From the NCBI GenBank assembly GCA_963971405.1, contig OZ020486.1, forward strand, positions 8,703,419-8,767,418: 64,000 nt of DNA, in the 5' to 3' direction. The notes under the pieces are model-generated. The model ran no database searches. It was not told the origin of the DNA and saw only the letters and a program-made list of their open reading frames with translations. Source of the DNA: Psococerastis gibbosa (taxonomy: Eukaryota; Arthropoda; Insecta; Psocodea; Psocidae). The position numbers were made by a program, and so were the translations under genes. Positions 43,375 to 55,380 of the stretch are shown here, one piece after another; position 1 is the stretch's first letter; each line of letters begins with the position of its first letter.

Positions 43375-43560
43375 TTCGCAGACAGGCAGCAGACAATTCT
43401 CAGTTACCAGATCAGAGAGCCAGAGAGAGAGCAAATACAAGATGAGATTAGGGTAAGTGTATTATAATATATTGAATAATTAATCATTAAGTTAGGCCTA
43501 TATGTTATATACAGCCTCCTATATGGTGAAATGAGACCATAACATAAGACTGAACAATAT
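43375..43560 (+). repeat. Repeat shared with 36530-36725
   Basis: CAGCAGACAATTCTCAGTTA, GGGTAAGTGTATTATAATAT, ACAGCCTCCTATATGGTG and AGACCATAACA correspond to the earlier copy. It starts within about 25 bp after the LINE tail. It may be the pre-insertion target, or an older element cut by the LINE. Confidence 0.6.
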
Positions 43561-44027
43561 GCGATACTTTGATCAGTAGTTTTTTTTAACCAGAAAGTAG
43601 GCACATACGGTTTTCATAAAAATAAAAATACACTTAGAACAGTCCTAATTTAATCTCTAATATTAAAACTCATTTACTAAATAAATGCTAACTTTTAGAA
43701 TTGGTGAAATATGACAGCAGGGAGGGATACTTGTACAACTACTGTAGTTACACTTAAGTAGCCTACCTAGCCTAACTAGTACATTATTATTGAAGGTATC
43801 ATTTTAGAACAGAGGATGCGGAGTCACTGTGCCACAGAAAACAGAGAGTGTGGCTGCTTCAAGCCTAATCCCTACTGCTCTAAATGCGTTTAAGCAGTTG
43901 AAAACGTTAAAAAGTTTAATAGTAACATAAATAACCTATAGCCAGTAAAATAATAGCACCATTCACCAAGTCATGTTATGTTATGTTATGTTATGTACAC
44001 ATAATTTTAAATGGCCCGTCACAAAAA

Positions 44028-44755
44028 AAATAAGGACCGATCCGAGTTAACTCGAACATGCTTTCCAATTTATAAAGTAGCAGACATAATGTTGTTTTCA
44101 TTGTAAATAATTTCCATATGGTTAAATTTCGGATTTTCCATAATTTCTTCAAAACAGAATTTTTTGAACAAACCAAATATTTTTTTGGAAAAACAAACTG
44201 TTTGGCTTTGTTACTCTATTGAACACCTAAAACATACCAGAAGGTAGAAATCATAGATAGAAAGGTTCAGCAGAAAAATAATTTTTTAGTCATTTTTCAT
44301 GAAAATTGAGTTATTTTTTTTTTTACCCCCAGAAGCGAACTATGAAGGGGCAAGTGACTCACCGCATTTTCTTGACATTAATAACGACTACAATATATGT
44401 GAATTTAAAAGAAATTGTTAGAGCTGTTTTTGAGTAATAATTTTTTTAGACGTTTTTTTGGATTTTTTTTTAGAATAAGACCCCCCCAAATTGAGCAAGC
44501 CCAAAATATAAAAAAAAATCGTCTCGAGGTATGATTTTTGTGAACCTACATGGCAAATTTCATTAAAATCGACGGAGTAGTTTGCCCCGAAATCGATGAA
44601 CAGACAGACAGAATATAGACAGACATTTCGTAAAAACCACTTTTTTGGATTCCTGGTACCTCAAAACGTGTAAATCCGTTGAAATCTCGGAATCGAAAAT
44701 TTGGACCATCACAAAGTTTTCCTTATACTACCTATAAATTGGAAAGCAATACGGA
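44028..44755 (-). repeat. Interspersed repeat E (inverted copy)
   Basis: Reverse complement of most of 23317-24203, from TTGCTTTCCAATTTATAGG to TCGAGTTAACTCGG. It has the same CATCGATTTCGGGGCAAACT and CACTTGCCCCTTCATAGTT landmarks. Missing about 150 bp relative to the longest copy. Confidence 0.85.
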
Positions 44756-46087
44756 AATCCGTTACCGCAACCTTACCCTGAAAGATATAGGCTACGACGA
44801 GTAGTACCAACGAAAAAATTCAAAACCTAGTTCGGGAAACATCGCCATTTCCTTTGGATACACCCTCATGAATCAGTCAAACACAACTTCAGGAGCGCTG
44901 AAATGAAATATGCCTCGAACGAGTTAAAAAGAAAAAGTTAGAAATATGCTGATTCAAGGATCGGGAAATTTTTTTCAAAATGTGCGTGACAGAGGCAACG
45001 GAGGAAGGAAGAAAATAAACCATTTTCGGAAAATTGGTTTTGTTTCTAAACTTTACGTACCGTACCGTACAACAAATAGACTGGGCTATAAACAGTCACG
45101 TGGAATTCGAAAAAAGTATGCCCAAATAAACTTTGCTTTTGTTATACCCAATCCGAAGGTATAAAATAGAATAGATGGCGTCTAGCCATAAGCTAAGTAT
45201 GGCAGTGAAACGTATAGGGAAATGCGGGGAAATATCTAAGAAAATGTCAAAGGTCAATGAAATTGTGACTGAGTTCTTGGGGGTCTAACATAGAAATGTA
45301 AAATGGTGGCAAATGAAGAACAAATGTACAATCCAGCAGGCAGGCTTCCCAACAGAATCCAGCGCAGTATGTTGCTGCAGACTTGCAATGCAATCTAAAT
45401 AGCTTTATTATGACTATGATTAGCTTATGTCGAGAACCTCTTAGCCTAAGCCCAGACACTTTTTGCCGTTTCGTATTTTGCACTGTGCTTGTACTTGTTT
45501 AGATTAGATTAGATTAGATAGATAGTTCAACGTGACAACGTCAAATCAAAATAATAATAATAATAATAAAAAATTAAAAAAATTAAAAATAAATTTAAAA
45601 AAAAGAAGTAAAAAAGAAATAAATTGCTGTTGTAATAAGCAATGAAAACCACACTAAGATGCAGCGTAACAGTTGAGCGTAACTGATGAGCGTAGCGTCA
45701 CCCTTTTTCGTGCATGCACCCAGTGTTCCAGCCAGCGCTCATCGATTTATTTGATGTTGTCACGTCAAAAAAGTATTGCCCTATATACTCCGTGTGCATG
45801 CAGCCCGGGGCATTATTAGAGCTGCAAATGACCGCAGAATTCGTAAATCAACTGTACCAGTAGGGTTGAGGGGGGGGGGGTGTTAAAGTGGTGGAAAGCG
45901 GAGATCAGGTCAACATCGATAGCGAAGGCAGCTGTCCTGGCAAATAACATCGGGAGGAAAACAAACGGGATTAGCCAGCAAAGAAATTTTTTCATTGGAA
46001 TCCACACAACCCATGTCTGTCACAATCTCCGTTTTCATTTGTAAACGGAGCATTGGTTTTTCTTAAATACGGGCAAAATCTTCGGTC
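44756..46087. other. Intergenic or intronic, no gene recognised
   Basis: Short frames only. (AGATT)n at 45500-45520 and (ATA)n at 45550-45568. A G-run at 45870. No match to other repeats in the window that I could secure. Confidence 0.45.
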
Positions 46088-46632
46088 TTAAGCTGCGTCC
46101 ACACTTTTCAGCAGCCCGATCATGGCGATTTTAATACTGGAGTTAATATAATACCATGTCACGTGATGGTATTAATTCAATTATTTAAAATAAATTGTGA
46201 TGTTGGCAATACTGAAGAACTGAACTGACGCGACGCTGCCGTAGCAAATATAAATAGAAAATATAAACACATATCGCCCTAAGGCCTAGAAATAAATTAA
46301 GTTTTAATTTTGAATTAATATATTAAGAATTATAAATAATTGGTCTAAATCTAAGGCAGAAAAAATGAAGAAACTAACCAAGAATATGTATATCATTCAA
46401 TTGTTTAAATAGAAACCATTTGAATTGTCTGCGCTTAGCACTCTTGCGACGTTTACCAACATAAAAAATTAAAAAATCAGAAATTTACTGTTCACTTATT
46501 TTAAACAATTGAATTAATACCATCACGTGACATGGTATTATAATAACCCCCGTTATTAAAATCGCCATGATTGGGCTGCAGTAATGCAAGAGCACAACGC
46601 AAGAGCGTAATGTTTTGAGGGTGTGGACGCCA
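46088..46632. mobile_element. MITE with about 85-bp inverted arms (GCGTCCACAC ends)
   Basis: Inner arms at about 46110-46190 and 46497-46577 are complementary. Landmarks: GCAGCCCGATCATGGCGATT, and ATACCATGTCACGTGATGGT on the left with ACCATCACGTGACATGGTAT on the right. Outer ends TGCGTCCACAC and GTGTGGACGCC extend it to about 545 bp. The centre is AT-rich, non-coding. A diverged relative is at 35780-35890. Confidence 0.8.
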
Positions 46633-48177
46633 AAATGAGTTAATTCAATTTTTGCACAGCGATATTATATATGTTGCTGACCACAACGAAATAGAGCGGT
46701 GCGGTCATGAGATAGTGTCCTCTACCTGCAATCATGCCTAGACCGTTAGGCCTTTTGGGTTGTCATGCCACGGTTTTTCTTTTTTTTGTAATCGGTTAAC
46801 GGTAAGTAAAATTAGTACAATTAACCACTTTCATCATAGTTATGGGCGAAGTAAGGCCCAAAACTCACCCATAAGGATAAAAATTTCTTTCTCTTCTTTT
46901 ATTCTCTTTTCACCCCGTAATCCCTGCGACGAAAACGTTCAGTAGCAAAAGAGGAAAGAAACATACAATAGCACGTTGTACAATAAAATTTGTAAAATAG
47001 GTAGAGTACTGTAATAAAAAAATCTCATTTTCAATATCCTCTGGAATTTTCCTGCTGAAATTAAAGGAATAAAACGTAAATTTATAGTCCGCGCAGCATT
47101 GTACAGGGATGCACAAAAGGCGATTATCTGGAACATGGGCAATTAAAAAAGTGCATTTACTGGAGGCAGAGATATTATGCAGGCGTACATACCCCATTCT
47201 CTTCTGCATATATTCCAAGGAATTCCTATTTCGCGGAGTAAGCTTTGTGGCTGCCATGTGAAGGTAGCAGTAATGAGATATTCAGGATTTAGGTTAGGTA
47301 CTTTGCGCTATACGTCTGAGTGAACGCGCTACAGACCGCCGTTGCGGCTTATAAAAGCCGATTGTTTTCGCTCTAACGTAATTAGGGATCAGTGACGAGC
47401 TTCAGAGGTTAACCGGGTGAATTGGGGGGGGATCTCGGCGAAGCAATGTACTTGGAAATTGCAAATTTTGTCGTCAAAAGAAGCTTATAGGATGGACGTT
47501 GTCATGAACGATCTCGTGAAGTTCTATGTGCAACGGAGGATGGCAGTGGGATATACAATGGAATGACCAACTGAAATCTTGCTGTGGCGGTCTGGACGGG
47601 TTTTAACACAGTGAAAATATAATGTAATACCACTCGTATTACGTTCCATTATCAGTATTTTACCTTTCTTTTCAAAATGTTCATCCCCGAGGGAGATCAC
47701 CGGACCCCCGGATCTTTAGGTTTTTGATAGGTATTAACTAATAGCAACCTCCTGTTTTTATCGCACTAAAAATGACCATTTCAATTACTTCATAAGTAGA
47801 AAAGAGTAATGATGCCAGAAAAAGTTTGCTCTAAACGTGTGAAATTTAAATATTCCCAGTTGAAAACTTCTAAAAGGAAAAGTTAACTACTTAAATCTGG
47901 AAAGAACTTGCACGGTTTAAATGGCGAGATCTCACTGCAGCCAAGAGACATTCCACCTATCTCACCGAGTTCTATTTCATTAATCAGCTAACTTTTCCAA
48001 CATTCTTTTCTTAAAGGAGTTTAAAAACTATTTTTGTTTGTTTCTTTGTACTATAGGTTACTGGCCCATATTTATGTGCACCATACAACAGACTTAATAT
48101 ACACCAATGATCAAAATAAGGAGTCGCTGCTGCCTGGTTTCTTAGTATTTCAATGTACAGTAGGCCTATATCCAAAT
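46633..48177. other. Intergenic or intronic, no gene recognised
   Basis: A 115-codon minus-strand frame at 46910-47257 was examined and has no recognised domain. A G-run is at 47424. No repeat match seen. Confidence 0.4.
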
Positions 48178-48250
48178 GTGTGTGGTCCAGCGGTTAAGAC
48201 GACGCCCCGATTAGGCGTAGATCGTGGGTTCGAATCCCGCCAAGCCCAGT
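48178..48250 (+). mobile_element. tRNA-derived SINE (family S1)
   Basis: A box TGGTCCAGCGGTTAAGACG and perfect B box GGGTTCGAATCCC. The anticodon-like stem ACGCC/GGCGT is kept, but position 33 is C and the 5' acceptor strand does not pair. So it is SINE-derived and not a functional tRNA. Sister copies at 49718 and 50926. Confidence 0.75.
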
Positions 48251-48552
48251 TTTTTCCATATCCTCTAATTTTGGTTATAACGAGGAGGTTACCTCTTCAA
48301 CCAAAGTTAATTTAATGTCAGTGTTATATATACCATATAATACTACAATGTAATAACTATATCCAAATATAGAATATAAAATACACACAAAGAGTGTAAT
48401 CAATAGCCGGTATAACTATCAGCGGTTCCTAGCAGTCTTGGTAAGGAATAATGCACGGAGCCACCATGTACAAACGAAAGCCTTCCAGTATAGTAACAGG
48501 CGAAAGCATGACTTAAATTAAATACAGATGCAATTCAATTGGTATTACTATG

Positions 48553-48870
48553 TAGTACGATAACATTGTAAGTTGAAAAAGTCTTCCAGTGAAGAGTAAA
48601 TTCAGATGTGTTGATAGTTGCTGGCCGTGATTTTGTTAAATCCTTCAAAAGCATAATAAAAGACCATGGACAACAAAATTAAAGCTTTTGAACAAGAACA
48701 GTAGAAATATTCGGAGCGGTATCTATGTAAAGTAATATTATAACCTTGTCAGTCGAGGAAGTCTTTCAGGAAAGAGTCAAGTCAGACGTGCAGATAGCTG
48801 ATGGCCGCGATTTTGGTGAATCCTTCAAATAATAGTCATTGCAATAAAAGACTACTGGCAATCTACAACA
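48553..48870 (+). repeat. Diverged tandem duplication, period about 180 bp
   Basis: Two units share GTAAGTTGAAAAAGTCTTCC / GTCAGTCGAGGAAGTCTTTC, GTTGATAGTTGCTGGCCGTG / CAGATAGCTGATGGCCGCG, and AATCCTTCAAA with AATAAAAGAC. Preceded by a piece of the GCATGACTTAA repeat. Non-coding. Confidence 0.7.
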
Positions 48871-49269
48871 TTGACCAGAGAAGTTGAACACAACTGATTG
48901 GAGATTGGGGATTTGAAGAGATTGGAAATAACGAGATTGTAAATGGGTTAGTTGTAATTTCACTTCTATCTCAACGATACGTTCTTAATTCATATACGAT
49001 TCTATTGATTCTCCCTCTCCAACTCTTAATACAGCCGTTGTCTATAAAATGGCTGTAAAATGCCTCCCAGCAAGGATGGCTCATAACCTCATAATAAAGC
49101 ACGTTGAGAAAAATTAGGCGCCGTCGTTAAGGTTCTGTCCACACGGGCGATTCTCCCAGTAGCGATTTACCGGCGTCTTTTCCATTGTAATGATAGGGCT
49201 TGGACGCTTGGTGAAAGGTCGGTGCAAAACCACAGAGTCCAATTCAGAAGATTTGATTTTTGATTTGAT

Positions 49270-49530
49270 TCAAAAGATTTTCGAAGGGGGGGGGGGGTCC
49301 GGACCCCACGGACCACCCCCCTCGGCATGGCCCTAGACACCGTTGTCCCCCGTCCGTGGGTTGAGTCTCAGGGCTGGACAATTTATGTAGTTGTATTATA
49401 TTAGAAGTTCTTTGGGTAGTTGGGCAGCGGCCATCTTTTGTTTCCTCTAACAGGGTAGGGGGCACGCTTCTTATTCTTCTTCTTTTAATACCACTTCTAA
49501 CAAAAATAGGCGACCATCATGGCTATTACA
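49270..49530 (-). repeat. Inverted partner of 53725-53985
   Basis: Contains, in reverse, the LINE family H tail, a stretch with TTGTCCAGCCCTGA and the beginning of the hAT-like MITE (CTAGGGCCATGCCGAGG on the minus strand). The same order is found on the plus strand at 53725-53985. A unit of about 260 bp therefore exists in two inverted copies 4.2 kb apart. Confidence 0.8.
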
Positions 49531-49717
49531 TTGCAGTATTATATGGAGTATATAACACTGCAATATAATGTGTAAAAACATTGCCTTTATGACAATAAAG
49601 TAAGCTCACAGACTTGTTCGGTTAGATAGTTGTGTAGCTGTGCTAACCTGTCTAACATTAAGAATCATGTCAATACGGGCATATACATAAGTAGAGGATA
49701 TTCATCAACTGTGCTTG

Positions 49718-49795
49718 TGCGGGCTTGTGGTCGAGTGGTTAAGACGATACCCCGGTTAGGCGTATACCGTGGGTATGAATCCTGCCAAGTCCTGT
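49718..49795 (+). mobile_element. tRNA-derived SINE (family S1)
   Basis: GGGCTTG at the 5' end can pair with CAAGTCC at the 3' end as an acceptor stem. A box TGGTCGAGTGGTTAAGACG. The B box is damaged (GGGTATGAATCC). A SINE head that still resembles its tRNA source. Confidence 0.7.
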
Positions 49796-50925
49796 TTTTA
49801 TCTATCCTCTATTTTCAGTTACTAGGCTATTTTAAACCTGTTTTATTTCAATGACTTGGATATTGTTTTGTTTTGTTTGCCAAAAACAGTGACTCAAAAA
49901 ATCAGAGATATTAAATTTTAATACCACAAAAATGAATATTTAAGGCTAACATTATATTATGATATGTTATTCACTTTAAACTCTCGTATTAGAATGGTTT
50001 AAATAATTTCTGAAGCAAGGTATTCATTGCAAATTAAATTCTATTTATGTTAAAACAAAGATGTACGCTACGTAGTCGCACATTATTGCTTAAATTTAAT
50101 AACCTGGGCTTCATGGCTTTTAATATCAGGTGAGACTGTACAGTATATTGTTTGCATTATAGAGCCGGATCTTGGTCACTGTTTGAGTATTCAAAGTTCT
50201 GAAACAGTTAATTCCTGTTTAAATGACGGTGGGAACTTTAAACGACAAAAAATGCTGTGTAGCAACAAAAAGACAGCGATGCGTTGGGAGGAAATGGGGG
50301 GGGGGGGGCAGAAAGGGTGAGTTTGGGCCGAATGGATTTTGCAGTGACAAATCCTTTGTTTGCAGCTCTTCGCTTAAAGCCCTTCTATGTAGATGTGGGT
50401 TTAATCGGTAACGGTATGGTATATTTTACCATGGAGGCTAGACATAATAATTAATTTACAGCACCGTAATAGGCATCGGCATACCTGGCTCGAATTGGAT
50501 ATAGGGGCAGGTGGAAAAATTCGATTAAATCGATTGGTTTTCGCAGGCTTATTTGATATTTTTCGGAATACAAACATAAAACATTAAAGAGTTTGCTAAA
50601 AAATTCTTTAACATACTGTACATCACGCGCTGACAAGATAAAAAATCGACACAACAATTGTACTGAACAGTAAACTAACTGTACTACATAATGGCAATGC
50701 TTTATTTAAAAAAAAATTGTAGCATTATATGGTATTTAATACTGACCTAAAATAATAATAATAATAATAAACGTTTTAATGAAAAAAAAAAAATACAACA
50801 ATGTTCGCAGCGAATATTTGGGCCAAAGGCCCTCACTTACAATTAACTGCTTAAACTAGAAACTAGAAACTAACTTAGGTTTAAGAATGGCCGAAGTAAG
50901 AAGACCTAGAAAAATCTGCCCTTAG

Positions 50926-50985
50926 TGGGTTAAGACGATGCCCCGGCGAGGCACAGATCGTGGGTTCAAATCCAGCCATGTTACA
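50926..50985 (+). mobile_element. tRNA-derived SINE (family S1), 5' shortened
   Basis: GGGTTAAGACGATGCCCCGG and B box GGGTTCAAATCC at the same spacing as in 48178. The first half of the A box is missing. Confidence 0.65.
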
Positions 50986-51949
50986 TCCCGAGCATATACA
51001 GCAACATTTTAAAAACTAAACTGCTCGTTCATAGTACTAAAAGAGTACACGTAGCTTACAGTAATAGCGCCACAAACAATCATTTTATCAAAAATACCAC
51101 TTGGACGAGCACGCACAAAACAAACTTTTTGGAAAGTGGAATATACTGTATGAACATATCCTACTTACATACGGGCACAAGACTCGGTTCAAATTGCCTA
51201 ACATTTGATGCAAACTGTACGTGCACAACAGAAGTAATTTCTTTACAGCCTAAAGGCATAATATTGAATACAAAATTAAGTTTACCAACCTGCAGTGTAA
51301 ACAGATATCTTTCAAAACATCTCTCATTCCTGCTACAGTCATATCGCGTGAATTTAAAATAAACGGGAAGGAAATGTTTGCTCATAAAAAAGCCATTTAA
51401 TTAAATATTCAACAATATATTACATTGAACGAACAATGAACAGAGCCTGTTCAACTTTGAAAAAAGAGGAGACGGGCCAAAAACGCATTAGAGTGAATTT
51501 GCTGAAAATATTGCCAGACCATTATTAACACTTTAAAGTGACATAAATGCGCGGGAAGATTTAGAGAAACAAGAAAATTAAGAGGATCAAGCATTAGTCG
51601 GAAATCTGAAATCGGTCCTCATACGATGCTCATGTTTATGACAACATAAAAGAAAATTTATTTTCGCCATAACCCAATTTATCTTGCATTTTTATTACAG
51701 TCGTACGCGAAATTTCATTACCGCTCTCTATGAGAGTCAACAGCGGCTGCTGTATTGTATACTCTGTGTGCACTATCACTATTTAAAATATTCCGGATGC
51801 TTTCCAGCAATATCGTAGATTTACTAACTTATTCCACGTTAATTTCAAGCTATGAAAATGCCCATGTTGCATGCATACGGAGAATATACCTAATGAAATT
51901 TGCTTTTACCTATAGAGAGCATTGAATGAAGATTAACCCTGACCATGTG
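50986..51949. other. Intergenic or intronic; one speculative exon
   Basis: A minus-strand open segment at 51169-51249 has splice-site-like borders and is treated in the findings. Otherwise AT-rich with no recognised element. Confidence 0.35.
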
Positions 51950-52190
51950 GAATAAATAAATTAATAAATTAATAAATAAGGACTTTTTGTTTTATTACTA
52001 AGCCAACCTAGCGGAGTTAGGGCTATAAAGCCCTCTCTTACACTCAACTAGGAAGGCCCGGGACCGCCTGCTGTACATGCCCTCCGAAGCATGGCCAGAA
52101 AATGTAGGAAGTGTAGAACTCGAACCAACAACGTTTAGGGTGAAAGTCAGAGTCCGTACCACTAGCTACTCTACATGTCCTGGAATGTGT
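51950..52190 (-). mobile_element. tRNA-derived SINE (family S2), near full length
   Basis: Minus strand: tRNA-like head with AGTGGTACGGACTCTGAC and B box GGTTCGAGTTC, a body with CTTCGGAGGGCATGTACAG, then CGCTAGGTTGGCTTAGTAA, ending in a TTTATTAATTTATT-type tail (plus-strand AATAAATAAATT). Same family as 21525. Confidence 0.75.
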
Positions 52191-52246
52191 CACGCAAAAC
52201 GATGTATTGGCGATAGACAGGCCACGAGGGCCCATAGAACTGCCAA

Positions 52247-52630
52247 GGTGCCCATTCCATTGACCGGCTAGGGCTATTTCCAAAAACGGTGACGTGGTAG
52301 CAGACATTCAAGACTTAGGTGGCGTTTCCACCGACCTCGCATTGCAGAATTGACGGAAATGATTATTTTCCTCTATGCCATAGTTAAAATTGATCAATGA
52401 TCATACAATACAATCACAAACAAACAAACTAAAATTAAAAAATGGCGTCATGGGATATGTTAAGTACACATATTTTAATAGATTTCTATAAAAAGAAAAA
52501 TTCTAATTTCCGCCAATGTCATTTGCATTCTGCAATGCGAGATCAGTGGAAACGCAACCTAAGTCTTGAATGTCTGCTACCACGTCACTGTTTTTGGAAA
52601 TAGCTCTAGCCGGTCAATGGAATGGGCGCC
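52247..52630. mobile_element. Composite palindromic MITE, family A (full copy)
   Basis: 384 bp with CAA on both sides (52244-52246 and 52631-52633). Outer and inner inverted ends as in the other copies. The CAA duplication shows that the 3-bp target is not restricted to TTA/TAA. Confidence 0.92.
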
Positions 52631-52740
52631 CAAGGGCAATGCGACGACAAAGCCAGTTATTATAGTGGTCCAAACGCGAAGTTCACCCAAAGTATGCTCA
52701 GCTTGATGCAGAATAGGATTAATATAATTACAAGGGCTTT

Positions 52741-52860
52741 CACGGCCGGAGTTACGTGACGAATCAGAAGAATACGGGATGATAGGCCGTGGTCATTCTA
52801 AAAGAGTACTTCCAAACGTTACGTCAACATCTGCGGTCGACATCTTCAGCGGAACTGATT
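52741..52860 (-). repeat. Dispersed repeat with CTGAAGATG...GACG(A)AAC-type motif
   Basis: On the minus strand CGCTGAAGATGTCGACC is followed by GATGTTGACGTAACGTTTGG, ACTCTTTTAGAATGACC and CGGCCTATCATCCCG. Part of this (GGCCGTGGTC with ACTTCCAA on the plus strand) is what was folded back at 21884. No coding frame. Confidence 0.55.
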
Positions 52861-53599
52861 ATCACTAATAAGCAAATGTGCCCATCGCAATGAATGAATG
52901 AAATAAAGACAGAATCATCACTAAATTTACTGGAAACAGAAAGGCTTTACTAAAGCTGATGGAAAACAGGATTTAAGCCCTAGTCCCTTTACAGAGGGGA
53001 GAACTCCTTTGAAATCAGTGATAATTCCGGTATTTGTAGTAAATTGGAGGGCTGGGAACACCAGCTCTGGAAAACAAAACGAAACTAAATAAAGATCAGG
53101 GACGGAAGCATCAAGCTTTCCGTTAGTGCTAACCTTTGAGAGCACCTTCAGTAAACCTTTGCAGCCCTTTCTTATCATCTAACTAAAATCTCCTTGCTTT
53201 GTACAGCCTAATGAGCTTTCTCTCCAATTCTGCACCTTTGGATTTGGTTAGTAATATCTTGTTCCCTAGCCCTTTTAGTTCCCTCGACGTTAGACCCAAA
53301 ATGAGGAACGCAAAACCAAAGAACGGTATAGGACTATAACTCGGTTAATAAAGAATATTTTTGGTCCCGCCAAAGTTTAGTAAAGTGCCACAGAATAAGG
53401 AGTTTAATAAAGACCTCAGTTAGTAGAGAACTTCTAGCTTGGCCTAACCACGTTTCTTATAACTAGGTTGATTACAGATTACAGCTAGCTTCATCGACAA
53501 CCCTATGCCAAGAACACTGCTAAGGGCCGTAGTTGTCGCGGCAATCAGGATCACCACTGGTTATGATTACCTCACCACCCATTGGGGTCTTCCCATCAG
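52861..53599. other. Intergenic or intronic; unassigned minus-strand frame
   Basis: A minus-strand frame at 52927-53178 (83 codons) has moderate protein-like composition, but no motif and no second copy. Not called as a gene. Confidence 0.35.
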
Positions 53600-53790
53600 A
53601 AGCCCCAGCAAGTAGTAATCTAAGGGAAGATTGAAGGACAGAGGACTCATCGCAGAAGAAGACCATCCTGGTTGAACAACAGTAGTTTGGCAAGAGCACA
53701 AATTCCTTGTTCAGAGCAGGAGTCTCCAATCAAATTGCCATGATGGTCGCCAATTTTTGTTAGAAGTGGTATTAAAAGAAGAAGAATTAG
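53600..53790 (+). pseudogene. LINE family H 3' end
   Basis: Frameshifted remains of the Arg-rich segment and of FGKS-FRAGVS, then CAAATTGCCATGATGGTCGC and a tail of AGAAGTGGTATTAAAAGAAG. The end is followed by the block shared with 49270-49530. Confidence 0.65.
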
Positions 53791-53927
53791 AAGCGTGCCC
53801 CCTATACCTTATTAGAGGAAACCAAAGATGGCCGCTGCCCAATTACCCAAAGAACTAACTAATATAATACAACTACCCAAATTGTCCAGCCCTGACACTC
53901 AACCCCCGGACGGGGGACAACGGTGTC

Positions 53928-54091
53928 CAGAGCAGGGAGGTGGTCCATGGAGTCCGGACCCCCCTACGAAATAAATTTTTGTATGTAAACCTGCATGGTT
54001 TGAAGAATTTATCCATTAATTCATGAATAAATTACGTTAACATTTTTTTGGACCCCCCCCCCCCCGAAATCAAAACCTGGGCACGGCCTTG
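53928..54091. mobile_element. hAT-like MITE, 8-bp target duplication
   Basis: 164 bp from CAGAGCAGGGAGG to CCTGGGCACGGCCTTG, flanked by ACGGTGTC and ACGGTTTC (7 of 8). Internal match to 27797-27974 and 6480-6662. The left terminus is degenerate. Confidence 0.75.
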
Positions 54092-54766
54092 ACGGTTTCG
54101 CTTACTGGTGAGAACGTCACCAAATGGCTAACCTGTGAAAGGTGGGTTCTCTTCTTCTGAGGTCACAATCTCAATGATTGCTTCGCAGCAACTCCCTGCA
54201 CATAATCCACCACCTCTCTCGGCATTGGCTAGTAAGTAGTAAATTCTTGTAACTATGTATTACTGTACTAACCCCCAGCTCTAGAGTAGCTTTTTCTAAT
54301 TTTTCCTTCCGAAATAAACAAAAATGCCCTTAAAAACTCTGACCCTACGACATCGAAGACGTCAAAACTGCTGCTAATTAATCATGCATGGCGACACACT
54401 GCATATAAAATGTGCATGTCCATGAAATATTGTCTTGCAGTTGCAGTAAAGGAAGATAATCTCAGGAATTAATGTCCAGTGGGAGAAATTACGAAACCGG
54501 TCACGTCCATTTACGGTAAGGCTGTTAAACGAGCCGTGCAATGTTGTCCTGAACAGTTGCAGTTAAGGTTTTAAATTAACCCTTAAATTTAACCCTCAGC
54601 GAGAGAACCAGCGGGAAAAACATTACTAGAGCACATAATCAAATTTTACAGAAAATATAGATATAGTAGAGCCTGAGCCTTGGGGGACTTCAGGTGCCGA
54701 TGCTCCAACGCCTCCAAGAGTAGTGACCAATTATGATTACTTGGATAATAATATGATATGTCTGGC

Positions 54767-55088
54767 GAATCCGATGCAACGCCGAAATTCATCGGCTCTA
54801 CAATGCCATCAGCGTCATTGACGATCTTAGAGCAAAAAGGCTACAATGGATAGAACATGTGCACCGGATGCTGGACTACAGACCCCCAAAGGCCGTGTGG
54901 GAAGCAATCCCCATAGGAAAAAGACCAAGAGGAAGACCTAGGCGAAGATGGGCGGACCAGTTCCAGGAGGACCTCATTCGAGTTGGCGCCTAGGCAGAAG
55001 ATTGGACAGCGGCTGCTGAGGATCGACAAAGATGGAGGGAAATTTTCAGAGCTGCTAATAGTCCCCCTGGGCTGATCGCGCCTAATTA
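54767..55088 (+). pseudogene. LINE RT C-terminal relic (family M)
   Basis: A continuous frame of about 105 codons with one TAG. It reads IRCNAEIHRLYNAIS, RAKRLQWIEHVHRM, KRPRGRPRRRWADQF and, after the stop, DRQRWREIFRAAN to a final TAA. L-Q-W-x-x-H-V, the R-G-R-P-R-R-R-W run and D-R-x-R-W-R are the usual end of RTE/CR1-like ORF2 proteins. It differs in sequence from families G and H. 5'-truncated and inactive. Confidence 0.82.
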
Positions 55089-55380
55089 AGTCAAGTAAGT
55101 CAATAATATAATATTACATAATAATGTGCGATAAATGTTTCTTGCACAATTTTCAAATTTTTTCTAGGTGAAGCCTCGATTCGGTGTTCCCTCTTTTCTG
55201 TGTGCATGAAACTCCTAAGAAATTATCAATAATAATACTAAACTGACTTTGTTTCTTTTTTTCTTGACAGAAAATGAATATGCTAACATGGTAGTACAGT
55301 TTCTAAAAGAGCATTGATTTTTAAAACGGTTTTTTGTCTCTCCTGAAAACTCACCGTTTTGGAGTCAAGCGGTTTGCTAA

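Noticed and set aside
46910..47257. Minus-strand frame of 115 codons upstream of the neuroligin exon, as its N-terminal exon
   Set aside because: No signal peptide or cholinesterase-like motif. A GGGGTATGT donor-like site exists after 22 codons but nothing supports it.
48178..48250. Functional tRNA gene
   Set aside because: A and B boxes are good, but the acceptor stem does not pair and position 33 is not T. Two sister copies with other damage show it is a SINE.
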